This document shows, piece by piece, positions 23,564 through 32,100 of a DNA stretch of 51,869 bases. The notes beneath the pieces were generated by a model. It saw only the letters and a list, made by a program, of their open reading frames with translations, was not told where the DNA came from and made no database searches. How positions within the stretch are numbered: the first letter of the stretch is position 1; every line of letters begins with the position of its first letter. A program made the position numbers and the translations under genes. The DNA comes from an uncultured Anaeromyxobacter sp. (GTDB lineage Bacteria; Myxococcota; Myxococcia; Myxococcales; Anaeromyxobacteraceae), in assembly GCA_903904005.1 (NCBI GenBank), contig CAIVAR010000112.1, forward strand, positions 1 through 51,869. Direction: 5' to 3'.

Positions 23564-25141
23564 CTACTCGAGCGGGATCCAGCCGCCCACCGGGATGAAG
23601 GTCTTCCCGGCCGGGTCCACGCGGACGACGTGGGCGCCCATCGCGCCGATCCGCCGGTCCGGGCCGAAGGTGACGGGAGGGGAGAGGCCGGTCTCGAAGG
23701 CGTGCAGCGCCTCCAGGTTCTGCACGAGCCTGTCGCGGCTGAGGGCGCGCCCGGAGCGCTTCAGCCCCTCCACGAGCACCAGCGCGTCGACCACCGCGGA
23801 GGCCTGGGAGGCGCGCGACCCCTCGGTGGTCCCGGCCAGCTTGCGGAGGCGGGCGAGTTCCCGGGAACCGGCCTCCGACTCGTCGGCCGGCGAGCCCGGG
23901 AAGGCGAGGAAGACCCTTCCGGCGTATCGAGCCGCCACCTGGGTGGCGGCCCTGCCGGCGAGCGTCCCCGAGGCGAGGAGCGCGGGCGTGCGCCCTGCCG
24001 CGGAGAGCTCGCGCGCCAGCCCCTCGAGCGCGCCGTCGCCGGCCAGGAGGAGGATCGTGTCGAAGCCCCCCTTCGCGATCCGGGTGAGCGCCGCCTTCGA
24101 CTCCCCGTCAAGCGCGAGTAGATCGGGGGGCGGACCCCCGCGCCGCCGGAATTCCTCGGCAGCGGCCCGCGCTGCCTCGGCGTAGGGAGCTTCCGGCGCG
24201 TGGACGATCGCGAGCCGCCGGCCTCCCTTCCCCGGTCCGCCGGGCGCGAACGCGGCAAGTGCCCGGGCCTGCTCCCGAAGACCTCCGGAGGGATGGAAGA
24301 TCCAGGGCGCGGCGACGTCGTCGTTCCGGGCGAAGAGGCTGAAGGGGCCCACCATGGGCACCCGCGCCGCCCCCACGAGCGCCGCCACCTGGGGCTCCGC
24401 CGCGGGGAAGAGGCCGGAGACCAGCGCGAAGACCCGCCCGTCCCGGAGGAGCTCGCTGGCGGCGTCGACGCCGTCGGCCCGGTCGGAGTCGTATCCGGCC
24501 ACCACCAGTTCCACCTTGCGGCCGTGGACGCCCCCGCGCCGGTTGAGCGCGTCGAACCACCCCTCGAGCACCGCGCGCATGGGGAGCCCCACGTCGGCGA
24601 GGGCGCCGGAGGTCGGCAGGACGGTCCCGATCCGGAGGGTCTCCGCGGCGATGCCGGGGTCGAGGTCCTCCTCCAGCCGGCGGAGGTAGGCGGCGAGGCT
24701 CCCCAGGTCCTCGTCGGTCATCGCGTAGCGAGGCATGGAGACGTCGAGCGCATTGCCGGCCGGATCCACCCCCTCGCGCAGTGCCCGGGCCAGGCTCCCG
24801 TCGGTGAAGGGTGGGTGCTTTCGACCGCCCGCGTGGGTGTGTCCATAGGGCTTCGCGAGCTCCGACCAGACGATGGCAGGTGGACGCACCCCGCCCTCGG
24901 GGCGCCCCGTGCCGTCGGCGCCGTGGCAGCTGCTGCAGGGAGCCACCGACCCGGGCAGCGTGGAGCCGTCCCGACCCAGCTTCACGACGATCTCGCCGCC
25001 GGAAGGGCTCTCCCCGGAGACGTAGATGCGCTTCCCGGCCTGCTCGCGGGGACCGAGGTCGAGCGCCGCAGCGTGCCCCGCGGCCAGGGCCAGCGCGGCG
25101 AGCATCGCCAGCGCGGCGCCCCCGCTCCGGCCCGCGGTCAC
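23564..25141 (-). CDS. Cytochrome c fused to a LivJ-type periplasmic binding protein
   Basis: 525 residues in two domains after a signal peptide (GGAALAMLAALALAAGHAAA). Residues ~30-155 are a class I-like cytochrome c with heme motif CSSCH (Cys69-His73) and possible axial Met in SMPRYAMTDEDLGSLAAYLRRL (Met136 or Met141). Residues ~160-525 are a type I periplasmic binding fold (LRIGTVLPTSGALADVGLPMRAVLEGWFDALNRRGGVHGRKVELVV), as in branched-chain amino-acid receptors. No ABC permease or ATPase is nearby, so a sensing or electron-transfer role is inferred rather than uptake. The GTG start overlaps the upstream stop (GTGA, 25138-25141). Confidence 0.87.
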   Translation of the reverse strand: MTAGRSGGAALAMLAALALAAGHAAALDLGPREQAGKRIYVSGESPSGGEIVVKLGRDGSTLPGSVAPCSSCHGADGTGRPEGGVRPPAIVWSELAKPYGHTHAGGRKHPPFTDGSLARALREGVDPAGNALDVSMPRYAMTDEDLGSLAAYLRRLEEDLDPGIAAETLRIGTVLPTSGALADVGLPMRAVLEGWFDALNRRGGVHGRKVELVVAGYDSDRADGVDAASELLRDGRVFALVSGLFPAAEPQVAALVGAARVPMVGPFSLFARNDDVAAPWIFHPSGGLREQARALAAFAPGGPGKGGRRLAIVHAPEAPYAEAARAAAEEFRRRGGPPPDLLALDGESKAALTRIAKGGFDTILLLAGDGALEGLARELSAAGRTPALLASGTLAGRAATQVAARYAGRVFLAFPGSPADESEAGSRELARLRKLAGTTEGSRASQASAVVDALVLVEGLKRSGRALSRDRLVQNLEALHAFETGLSPPVTFGPDRRIGAMGAHVVRVDPAGKTFIPVGGWIPLE

Positions 25142-25953
25142 CGGCGGATCCCGAAGGTGCGCGAGGCCGTCTTCACGTCCCCGGGAACCTCGGTGGTGGC
25201 GATGATCCGGTTGAGCACGTCGTCGACGCACTCGAGGACCCGACGCTCGAGGTCCGTCCGCGAGCGGTAGGTGATGCCGGAGACGTCGACCCGCACCTCG
25301 TACTCCACCGAACCCACCGCGCCGACGCGGGAGAGGCAGTCGCGCGCCTCCGACGACCGGAGGAACTCCTGCTCCACGGGGCCGAGCACGCCGTCCCCCG
25401 GGGCAGCCGTGGGCGCGGCGAGGAGGACGTAGCCCATCGGGTCGGCGCCGTCCGGGTCGAGGAAGACGCCGTCGGCGATGGCCCGGACGCCGGGGTCCGC
25501 CGCCAGCGCGGACAGGCTCGCGGGCGCAGGGGGGGGAGGCTCGACGAGGCAGAGCGAGGCGCGGCAGGCGACGCGAAAGGCAGCCGGTCTTCCCGGCCAG
25601 AGGGCACGGAGCACGGGCTCGAGCCGGGCGCGGGAGGCGGGAGTCTCCCCTGTTCCTGCGGCGAAGGCGCTTCGCATGGCCTCGAAGCGGGCCCGCCGCT
25701 CCTGGTGCTCGGCGAGGCGACGGGCCTCGTCGGGGTCGGCGACCTCGGTGGGCATGGGCTCGCGGGGCGGGCCGGTGGGGGCGACGGTGAGGGGCGCGGG
25801 GGCGGGCCCGGACGTGGAGCCGTCCCCGCGGAGCAGGAACCAGGCCGCCAGGGCAACGAGGAGGGCCGCTCCGGCGAGGAGCAACCACCGGTCGCGCCGG
25901 GGTGGAGGTGGCTCAGCGAGCCGCGGTCGGCCCGGTGACGCCCGTCGTCCCAC
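25138..25953 (-). CDS. Membrane-anchored protein of the oxidase operon, function unknown
   Basis: 271 residues if GTG 25953 is used. A basic N-terminus and one membrane helix (RWLLLAGAALLVALAAWFLL) precede a Pro-rich linker and a ~180-residue extracytoplasmic domain containing FRVACRASLCLVEPP and DCLSRVGAVGSVEYEVRVDVSGITYRSRTDLERRVLECVDDVLNRI. Four cysteines (two closely spaced, two more distal) could form disulfides. I do not recognise the family. The start is uncertain: this one overlaps the SCO1 gene by 41 bases. Coupled by GTGA to the cytochrome c fusion gene. Confidence 0.65.
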   Translation of the reverse strand: MGRRASPGRPRLAEPPPPRRDRWLLLAGAALLVALAAWFLLRGDGSTSGPAPAPLTVAPTGPPREPMPTEVADPDEARRLAEHQERRARFEAMRSAFAAGTGETPASRARLEPVLRALWPGRPAAFRVACRASLCLVEPPPPAPASLSALAADPGVRAIADGVFLDPDGADPMGYVLLAAPTAAPGDGVLGPVEQEFLRSSEARDCLSRVGAVGSVEYEVRVDVSGITYRSRTDLERRVLECVDDVLNRIIATTEVPGDVKTASRTFGIRR

Positions 25954-26548
25954 GCTTCCCGTCCTCGTCCGCCAGCTCGCGCAGCTGCTCCGCCACCATG
26001 GCGGGCGACGCATCCGGCCGGATCTTGATCCAGTGCCCGCGCCGCACGTTGGCGGCGAGGAAGCCCGTCCCGTGGTCGCCCGGGCTCTCGGCGACCTCTC
26101 CCAGGCGCCCCCGGACCCGATCGACGTCCTCCTTCTTCCCGGTGAGCCAGGTCCAGCCCGGAAAGCGCGCCTCCTGCTTGTCGGCGAAGCGGCGGAGCTC
26201 CTGCGGCGTGTCGAACTCCGGGTCGACGCTGATGGAGACGAAGCGGACGTCCCGCCCGAACCGGTCGCCCAGCGCGCGCCGGACGGCGTTCATGCGCCGG
26301 GTGAGGAGCGGGCAGGCATCGGTGCAGCGGGTGAAGATGAAGTTCACCACCACCACGTTTCCCTCCAGGACGTCGGAGTAGAAGCGGACCGCGCGGCCGT
26401 CCTGGTCGTAGAGGATGGAGTCGGTGAAGTAGGCGCGGGCCTTCTCCGCGCGCGGCCCCTTCGGTGCCGCCGGGACGGGCGGTTCGGCCCCCGTAGCCGG
26501 GAGAGCCAGCGCCAGGGCGAGGGCGAGGGCGAGGACCCGGAGGCTCAC
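25913..26548 (-). CDS. SCO1/SenC/PrrC-family copper chaperone (second copy)
   Basis: 211-residue thioredoxin-fold protein with a signal peptide (LRVLALALALALALPATGA). The copper site is intact: NFIFTRCTDACP gives CxxxC, and the distal His is in ESPGDHGTGFLAAN. The VRFVSISVDPEFDTPQELRRFADKQ block is family-typical. It would deliver Cu to, or reduce, a periplasmic copper protein; the only obvious client in the operon is the giant multicopper oxidase. GTG start one base after the stop of the first SCO1 gene. Confidence 0.9.
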   Translation of the reverse strand: MSLRVLALALALALALPATGAEPPVPAAPKGPRAEKARAYFTDSILYDQDGRAVRFYSDVLEGNVVVVNFIFTRCTDACPLLTRRMNAVRRALGDRFGRDVRFVSISVDPEFDTPQELRRFADKQEARFPGWTWLTGKKEDVDRVRGRLGEVAESPGDHGTGFLAANVRRGHWIKIRPDASPAMVAEQLRELADEDGKRGTTGVTGPTAAR

Positions 26549-26549
26549 G

Positions 26550-27191
26550 TCAGCGCCCCTTCGCCGTCGCGGCGACCGGTCCGGCGGGCGTCGCCTTCGC
26601 GTAGCTGTCGACCTGCGCCACGATGTCCGCCTGCGCGGGGAAGCCGTTCAGGCGGGTCCACGCGCCCTTCCCGTCTCCCACCAGCACCATGGGCGGGTGG
26701 TCGGCGAAGTTCGGCGTGTAGGCCCCCATGCCGCGCAGGACCTGCTCCACCGCGCCCCGGCCGCCGGTGAGCCAGGTCCAGCCCGGCCCCGAATGGTGGC
26801 GGGTGGCGTAGGCCTTGAGCCGCGCCGGCGTGTCGCGTCCGGGATCGACCGAGATGGAGACGAGCGAGACCTCGCGGCCGGCACGGTCGCCGAGCCGGTC
26901 CTGCACGCGCGCCAGGATGGTCGAGATCATCGGGCACACCGTGGTGCAGGTGGTGAAGATGAAGCTCACCACCACCGGCTTACCCGACAGGAGGAGCGAG
27001 CGGACGCGCACGGCCGCCCCGTCCTGGTTCACCAGTTCGACGTCGGGAACCTCGACGCGGGCCGAGGAATCGGGCGGCGGCGCCTCGGCGGCTCCGGGGT
27101 CGTGACAGGGCGGGGCGTCGTCGGCGCGAGCCGGTCCGGACAGCGCGAGGAGCACGAGCGATGCGAGGACGGGGGAGGGGAGTCGGGTCAT
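26550..27191 (-). CDS. SCO1/SenC/PrrC-family copper chaperone (first copy)
   Basis: 213 residues with signal peptide (SPVLASLVLLALSGPARA). SFIFTTCTTVCPMIS carries CxxxC and the third copper ligand is likely the His in PNFADHPPMVLVGDGKGAW. LVSISVDPGRDTPARLKAYA matches the family. A further Cys-His pair (PPCHDPG) sits just after the signal peptide and is not part of the canonical site. It differs substantially from the adjacent SCO1 copy, so the pair is not a recent duplication. It begins 18 bases after the propeller gene. Confidence 0.9.
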   Translation of the reverse strand: MTRLPSPVLASLVLLALSGPARADDAPPCHDPGAAEAPPPDSSARVEVPDVELVNQDGAAVRVRSLLLSGKPVVVSFIFTTCTTVCPMISTILARVQDRLGDRAGREVSLVSISVDPGRDTPARLKAYATRHHSGPGWTWLTGGRGAVEQVLRGMGAYTPNFADHPPMVLVGDGKGAWTRLNGFPAQADIVAQVDSYAKATPAGPVAATAKGR

Positions 27192-27209
27192 GTGTTTCTC
27201 TTGGGCTGG

Positions 27210-29198
27210 CTAGGGCGGCCCGGCCGGCTGGGATGCCTGGGTGCGGGGCCCCTCGACGAGGATGCCACGGAACGGGAGGTCGTTGGGCTTCACCCTCTCC
27301 GAGGGGATGGAGAGGAAGAGGTAGTGGATACCGGACTGACCCGGCACGATCCGGGCCTCGTAGACGCCGTCTCCCACCTCCACGGCCAAGACCTCGCCAC
27401 GTGGCCCGCCCGGCGAGGCGTGCAGCAGGACCCGCACGTCCTTGAGCCCCGTGCGAGGGGCGCGGGTGCGGGTGTCGAGCAGCCGGAACCGGATCGGGAC
27501 CACCATGCCCTGGGGCACCCGCAGCGGCAGGTCGAGGTACTCGGCCATGAGCCCGTGGCCGCCCCGGTGGAGCGAGGGGTTCTCAAGGGCCTCGGCGGCG
27601 AAGCAGTGGAGGATGCGCGGGTTGTCGAGGAGGAAGGCGACGTCGTACTTGCCCGCCACCGGGATCCGGACCTTCCCGGTGTACACCCCGGGCTCGACCT
27701 CCTTGAGGCTGCGATCGACGACCGTCACCGCCCGGGCCGCATGGCCGTACCCGCCGAAGCTGCCCATCGGGGCGTTCATCCCCTCCATGTAGAAGTAGGT
27801 GTTGGAGTCGGCCGGGTTGACGACGAAGACTGCAGCCTCGGTGGCGGCCTGCGCGACGGAGTCGGCGGCGGAGAGGTCACCCGCCGCCTGGGGAGCCCCG
27901 TTGCCGGCCGCGAAGCCCTGCACGATGGGTTTCCGGTCGGTCCCCAGCGACAGCAGGTTCACCATCTTGACCTGCTCCGAGTCGAGGAGCCGGACGTAGG
28001 CGAAGGCCCGGGTGAAGCTCACCTGGTAGGGCTGCCCGTCCACCGGGATCGTGTGGGCGAGCCGGTTCTCGGCGGCATCGAGGACGAAGACCGTGCGCGC
28101 GGCCGGGTTCACGGCGAAACCCCAGCGGCCGTCCTGGGTGAAGCGGACCGGGCCGAGCCCGGGCTTCGTCTCGATGCGTGCGGTGATCGCGAGCCGGGCT
28201 GGATCGATCACCGTGATCACCCCGCTCTTGCCGTCGGCGACGTAGACCGACCGGGACAGGGAGGACCAGGCCACCGCGATGGGCATCGGGCCGGTGGCGA
28301 TCTCCTTCACCCGGGTGAGCGACCGCGCGTCGATCGCGGTGACCGTGCCCGAGTCGCGGTTGGTGACGAAGGCGACCTGATCGCCGGCCAGGGCGATCTC
28401 GTGGTGGCCCGCCCCGGTGGGGATGGATGCCACGACCGTCATGCTCTCGGTGTCGATGACCGTGACGCCCCCCTTCCCGGCCGCCCGTGCGTCGTCGCCG
28501 ACCCAGAGCCGGCGGCCATCGGGCTGCAGGGCGAGCCGCATGGGCTCGGCGCCGGCCGCGATCCCGCCCGTCACCTTGAAGGTCTCGGCGTCCACCACGG
28601 CGACCTCGCCGGCCTTCGGCAGGGAGAGGTAGATCCGCTTCTGGTCGGCGCTCTTCGTCCAGTCGGCGGCCGGGCGCTTCAGCACGACGGTGGTGAAGAG
28701 GCTGGTGTTCCCGGTCATGCTGACGACCGGGTCGATGACCGAGATGCTGCCATCCTGGTTCAGCACGAGCAGGTAGTAGCTGTTCAGGTCCACCATGGGC
28801 CGGATGCCCACGCTGCCCTGGAGGTACAGGGCCACCTTGTCCTTGCAGGCGCGCTGCTCGCCACCCTTTCCGGCGGCCGTGCCGGACATGTCCATCCACG
28901 CGGCCGGCTTGAGCCCGGGCACCGGCCGTCCGCTCGCCACGTCGGTCATCCGGAACCGAACGTCGGCGTACTCTCCCTCGACGAGCGGCCCCTTCCCGTC
29001 GGTGCCCGACGGCTGGACGGAGAAGTCGACGACGACGCCGTCGCGAACGACCCGTCCCGCGCCCCCCGGCTCGGCGGCGGAAGCGCCCCCGGCGCCCCCG
29101 GTGGCGACGAGCGTCGCCAGCGAGAGCGCCAGCACCGGGTACCGCCGACCGGCGGCGGGACGTCCGGAGGGGGAGCGCGAGGAGGGCATCATCGTCAC
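27210..29198 (-). CDS. YVTN beta-propeller (cytochrome d1-like) protein flanked by YtkA/FixH-like domains
   Basis: About 662 residues, exported (signal RRYPVLALSLATLVATGGAGGASA). The N-terminal domain (VVVDFSVQPSGT... EGEYADVRFRMTDVASGRPVPGL) and a C-terminal domain (QGMVVPIRFRLLDTRTRAPRTGLKDVRVLLHASPGG... GVYEARIVPGQSGIHYLFLSIP) look like two copies of a YtkA/FixH-type fold. Between them is a seven-bladed-type propeller with repeats such as GVTVIDTESMTVVASIPTGAG and SVYVADGKSGVITVIDPARLAITARIETK. No CxxCH motif; heme d1 binding is not demonstrated. The GTG overlaps the oxidase stop (GTGA); ATG 29192 is an alternative start. Confidence 0.82.
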   Translation of the reverse strand: MTMMPSSRSPSGRPAAGRRYPVLALSLATLVATGGAGGASAAEPGGAGRVVRDGVVVDFSVQPSGTDGKGPLVEGEYADVRFRMTDVASGRPVPGLKPAAWMDMSGTAAGKGGEQRACKDKVALYLQGSVGIRPMVDLNSYYLLVLNQDGSISVIDPVVSMTGNTSLFTTVVLKRPAADWTKSADQKRIYLSLPKAGEVAVVDAETFKVTGGIAAGAEPMRLALQPDGRRLWVGDDARAAGKGGVTVIDTESMTVVASIPTGAGHHEIALAGDQVAFVTNRDSGTVTAIDARSLTRVKEIATGPMPIAVAWSSLSRSVYVADGKSGVITVIDPARLAITARIETKPGLGPVRFTQDGRWGFAVNPAARTVFVLDAAENRLAHTIPVDGQPYQVSFTRAFAYVRLLDSEQVKMVNLLSLGTDRKPIVQGFAAGNGAPQAAGDLSAADSVAQAATEAAVFVVNPADSNTYFYMEGMNAPMGSFGGYGHAARAVTVVDRSLKEVEPGVYTGKVRIPVAGKYDVAFLLDNPRILHCFAAEALENPSLHRGGHGLMAEYLDLPLRVPQGMVVPIRFRLLDTRTRAPRTGLKDVRVLLHASPGGPRGEVLAVEVGDGVYEARIVPGQSGIHYLFLSIPSERVKPNDLPFRGILVEGPRTQASQPAGPP

Positions 29199-32100
29199 CG
29201 CACCCGCAGCAGGGACCAGAGACCGGAGGTGGTCCCGAATCCCGCACGGTCCATCAGGAGGTAGTCGCCGGGGATGCCATTGGCGCCACCCGCGCTGGGG
29301 AGCACGATGTCCCAGTGCGAGCCCGGCATCATGAGGTCCTGGGCGCCGGTGTAGTCGCCGATGGGGTTCCAGCCGATGGCGCGGGAGGACACTTCCCCGG
29401 CCAGGGTCGGGAAGTAACCGGTGGCCTTGCACTTGCCCGCGAGGCCGTCCTTGGCGGATCCCGGGCAGACGTACGGGGCCCGCTGCCAGATGTGGCCGTG
29501 GAGCGTGAAGGTCGAGGCCCGGGGGGAGCCCGTCGGAAGGAGCAGGTGCATCCGTACCGGCGCACCCGCGCTCGCGGTGAAGATCGGGGCCACCGGGTCG
29601 CTGCCTCCCGTCAGCTGGTTGGAGAAGGCCAGGTCGGCGCGCGCCACCTCGGAGAACGGGGTTCCGACGCCCTCTCCGGCGGCGCCCCCCACCAGCGGGG
29701 CGTTGGGACGGAGCCCGAAGCGGAACCAGAGCGGCTCGGCCCGGTAGTTGATGGCCATGTGGCCGGAGTCCTCGGCGTCCTCGGCGATGTTGCCCTCGGC
29801 GGCGATCATCTCGACGGGCGTGCCGTCCCGGTAGCGAAGCCCGAGCCCCTTCTGGATGACGTTGACGAAGTCGCGGGTCGGCAGCGGGGTACCCGGGTTG
29901 AGGGTCGCGCTCACGCGGGTGGCCCGGGGCGTCGCCGCCGCGCTGGCGGTCTGGTGGTCGCGGACGGTGTCGGTCTCGGCCCAGGTGGTGCCGGCCGGCT
30001 CGATCACCAGCGCGCCCACGAGCCCCTTCGGCCCCTGCTTGATGACGTCGGCCGGGGAGAGGTTGGCGCCGCCGAACTCGACCGGGGTGGCCACCGCGGT
30101 GTACGCGCCGCCGGCGGCGGGGACGAGGCTGATGTCCCCCGCGTACCACCGGTAGAACTGGGTCTGGCCCGGGCCGGCGATGAGCCCGGAGGCGTTGCTG
30201 GCCACGCCGGTGGCCCCGATGGCCATGCCGTCGTCGATGTTGACGTCGTAGGCCACCAGCGCCGGGTGGAGCCCGACGTAGCTCGACGGGCGGATCAGGT
30301 TGTTGTTGAAGGTCGTGGTTCCGGCCGGGTCGGCCTGGTCGCGGGGAACGATGCCGGGGAGGTGCTTGTAGGTGGCGAGGTCGGGGACCGCGGCCGGGAG
30401 GCGGTTGCGCACCTTGACGCCCAGGCACTCGCCGGCGGCGGCGCGCAGGACGATGGGCTCCACGGCGGCGCCCGGCTTGAGCATCACCGGGCAGGCGGGG
30501 AGCGTGGGGTCGAGCTTCTTCTTGGCGTCGAGGCAGGCCTTGGCGGTGGGATTGCGGGCCACCAGGTCGGCGGTCCGCACCCAGAGCATCGCGGTCGGGT
30601 CGTGGAGCGGCCCGGACCGCCCGTTCTCGAGCGTGGTGGAGCGGGGGTTGTAGACGAGGGTGCCGCCGTTGGGGTTCAGCGCCGAGCTCCCGGCGGCGTT
30701 CTTCCCGCCCACGTTCATCCGCTCGGAGCCGTCGGTCGGGACGATGGTGACCCCCTCGACGTTGGGGAGCACGTCGTTGGCGAGAACGGCGGTGAGGTCG
30801 TAGCTGCGCAGCACGGCCGTGGTCGGGCAGATCCCGGTGAAGCTGGCGGCGTTGGTGAGCTTGAAGGGAAGGGTGGCCCCGTTGGGGAGCTGCTTGAGGG
30901 TGGGCTGCGCCGTCCCGTAGTTCCGGAAGAGGCCCCACACGCCGCTCCAGTACCCGTCCATGCTGGGGTTGAGCGAGTAGAGGTGGTCGGCGCGGACGCC
31001 GCCGTTCAGCACCGGGATGGTGGGCGAGGCGAAGGTGAACTGCTCGGAGATGCCGGCGTGCTGGGAGTTGCGCCAGCCCGAGTTGGGCGCGAACCCGTAT
31101 CCCGAGCCGCCCTGGAGCCACTTCATGCCGTTGATGGAGGCGCTGTGCGACTCCTCGTGGCCGCCGGCCTGCATCTTGATGCGGACCGGGTCGCCGAAGT
31201 AGGCGCGGAGCAGCGGGGTGAACGGGTCGCCGGCGGTGACGCCCCCGGCGTTGAGGGCGGGCGGGAACTGGGTCCCGTTGATGGCGCCGGCGGCACCCGG
31301 GGTGGGCTGGACGTTGAGGCGGGCGATCTTGCGGTCGGTGCGGCTCTGCAGCGCGAAGGCCAGGTCGCCGCCGAGGCCGTCGGCCTGCGAGCCGCGCTTG
31401 CCGTCGGGGCCGAGCTTGGCGGGGTCGTATACCCGGAAGCCGACCGGCTCGTTGCGGTAGTTCACCACGAGGAAACCCGGGTCGTCGGCGGAGATGCCCT
31501 CCGGGCAGGGGCGCGGCAGGCCGCTCGGGCAGACCGAGGGGAAGGTGAGGAGGTCGGGGAAGGGGGTGGAGTGCATCTTCTTCACCGACGGGTTCACGGC
31601 GCGCCGGAAGCTGTTCGCGTCAGGAGCAGCACCCAGGCCGCCCCACTGGTCGCGGCCGACGTACACGCCGGGCTCGTAGGCGTGCTGGAAGTCGGAGTAC
31701 TCGAAGTAGAACTCGCGGTAGCTGTCGGGGCCGGCCAGGATGGCCGCCTGCCAGCTGGTGGGCCCGCCGTCGGGGCGCGTGTAGAACGGCACGCCGGTCT
31801 CGTTGTGCACCCAGGTGGAGCCGGGCGGCTCGGTGAGCACGGTCGCGTAGAGCCCCACCTGCTGGTGGGTGGAGGGGCCGTAGTGGTCGTGGGTGAAGAT
31901 GATGCCCAGGCCGCGGTGCTGGCCGTCCACGTTGACGACCGGGTCGGAGAACCAGCGCTGAAGCGTGGTCCGGGCCCCCGTCCAGTCGAGCCCTCCGGGG
32001 CTGGCGGCCGGGAAGAAGGGGTGCTTGGCCGCCGCGAGCGGCGTGTTGGGCGGCCGGTTCGCGCTGTCGGTGGGGTTTCCGGCGCCGGACGGGTTGAAGG

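Noticed and set aside
27210-31121. Apparent 1303-codon gene running from inside the oxidase into the propeller protein
   Set aside because: The part above 29198 is a shadow frame of the oxidase gene with Arg/Pro/His-rich composition; the oxidase frame is intact to 29195, so there is no fusion or frameshift.
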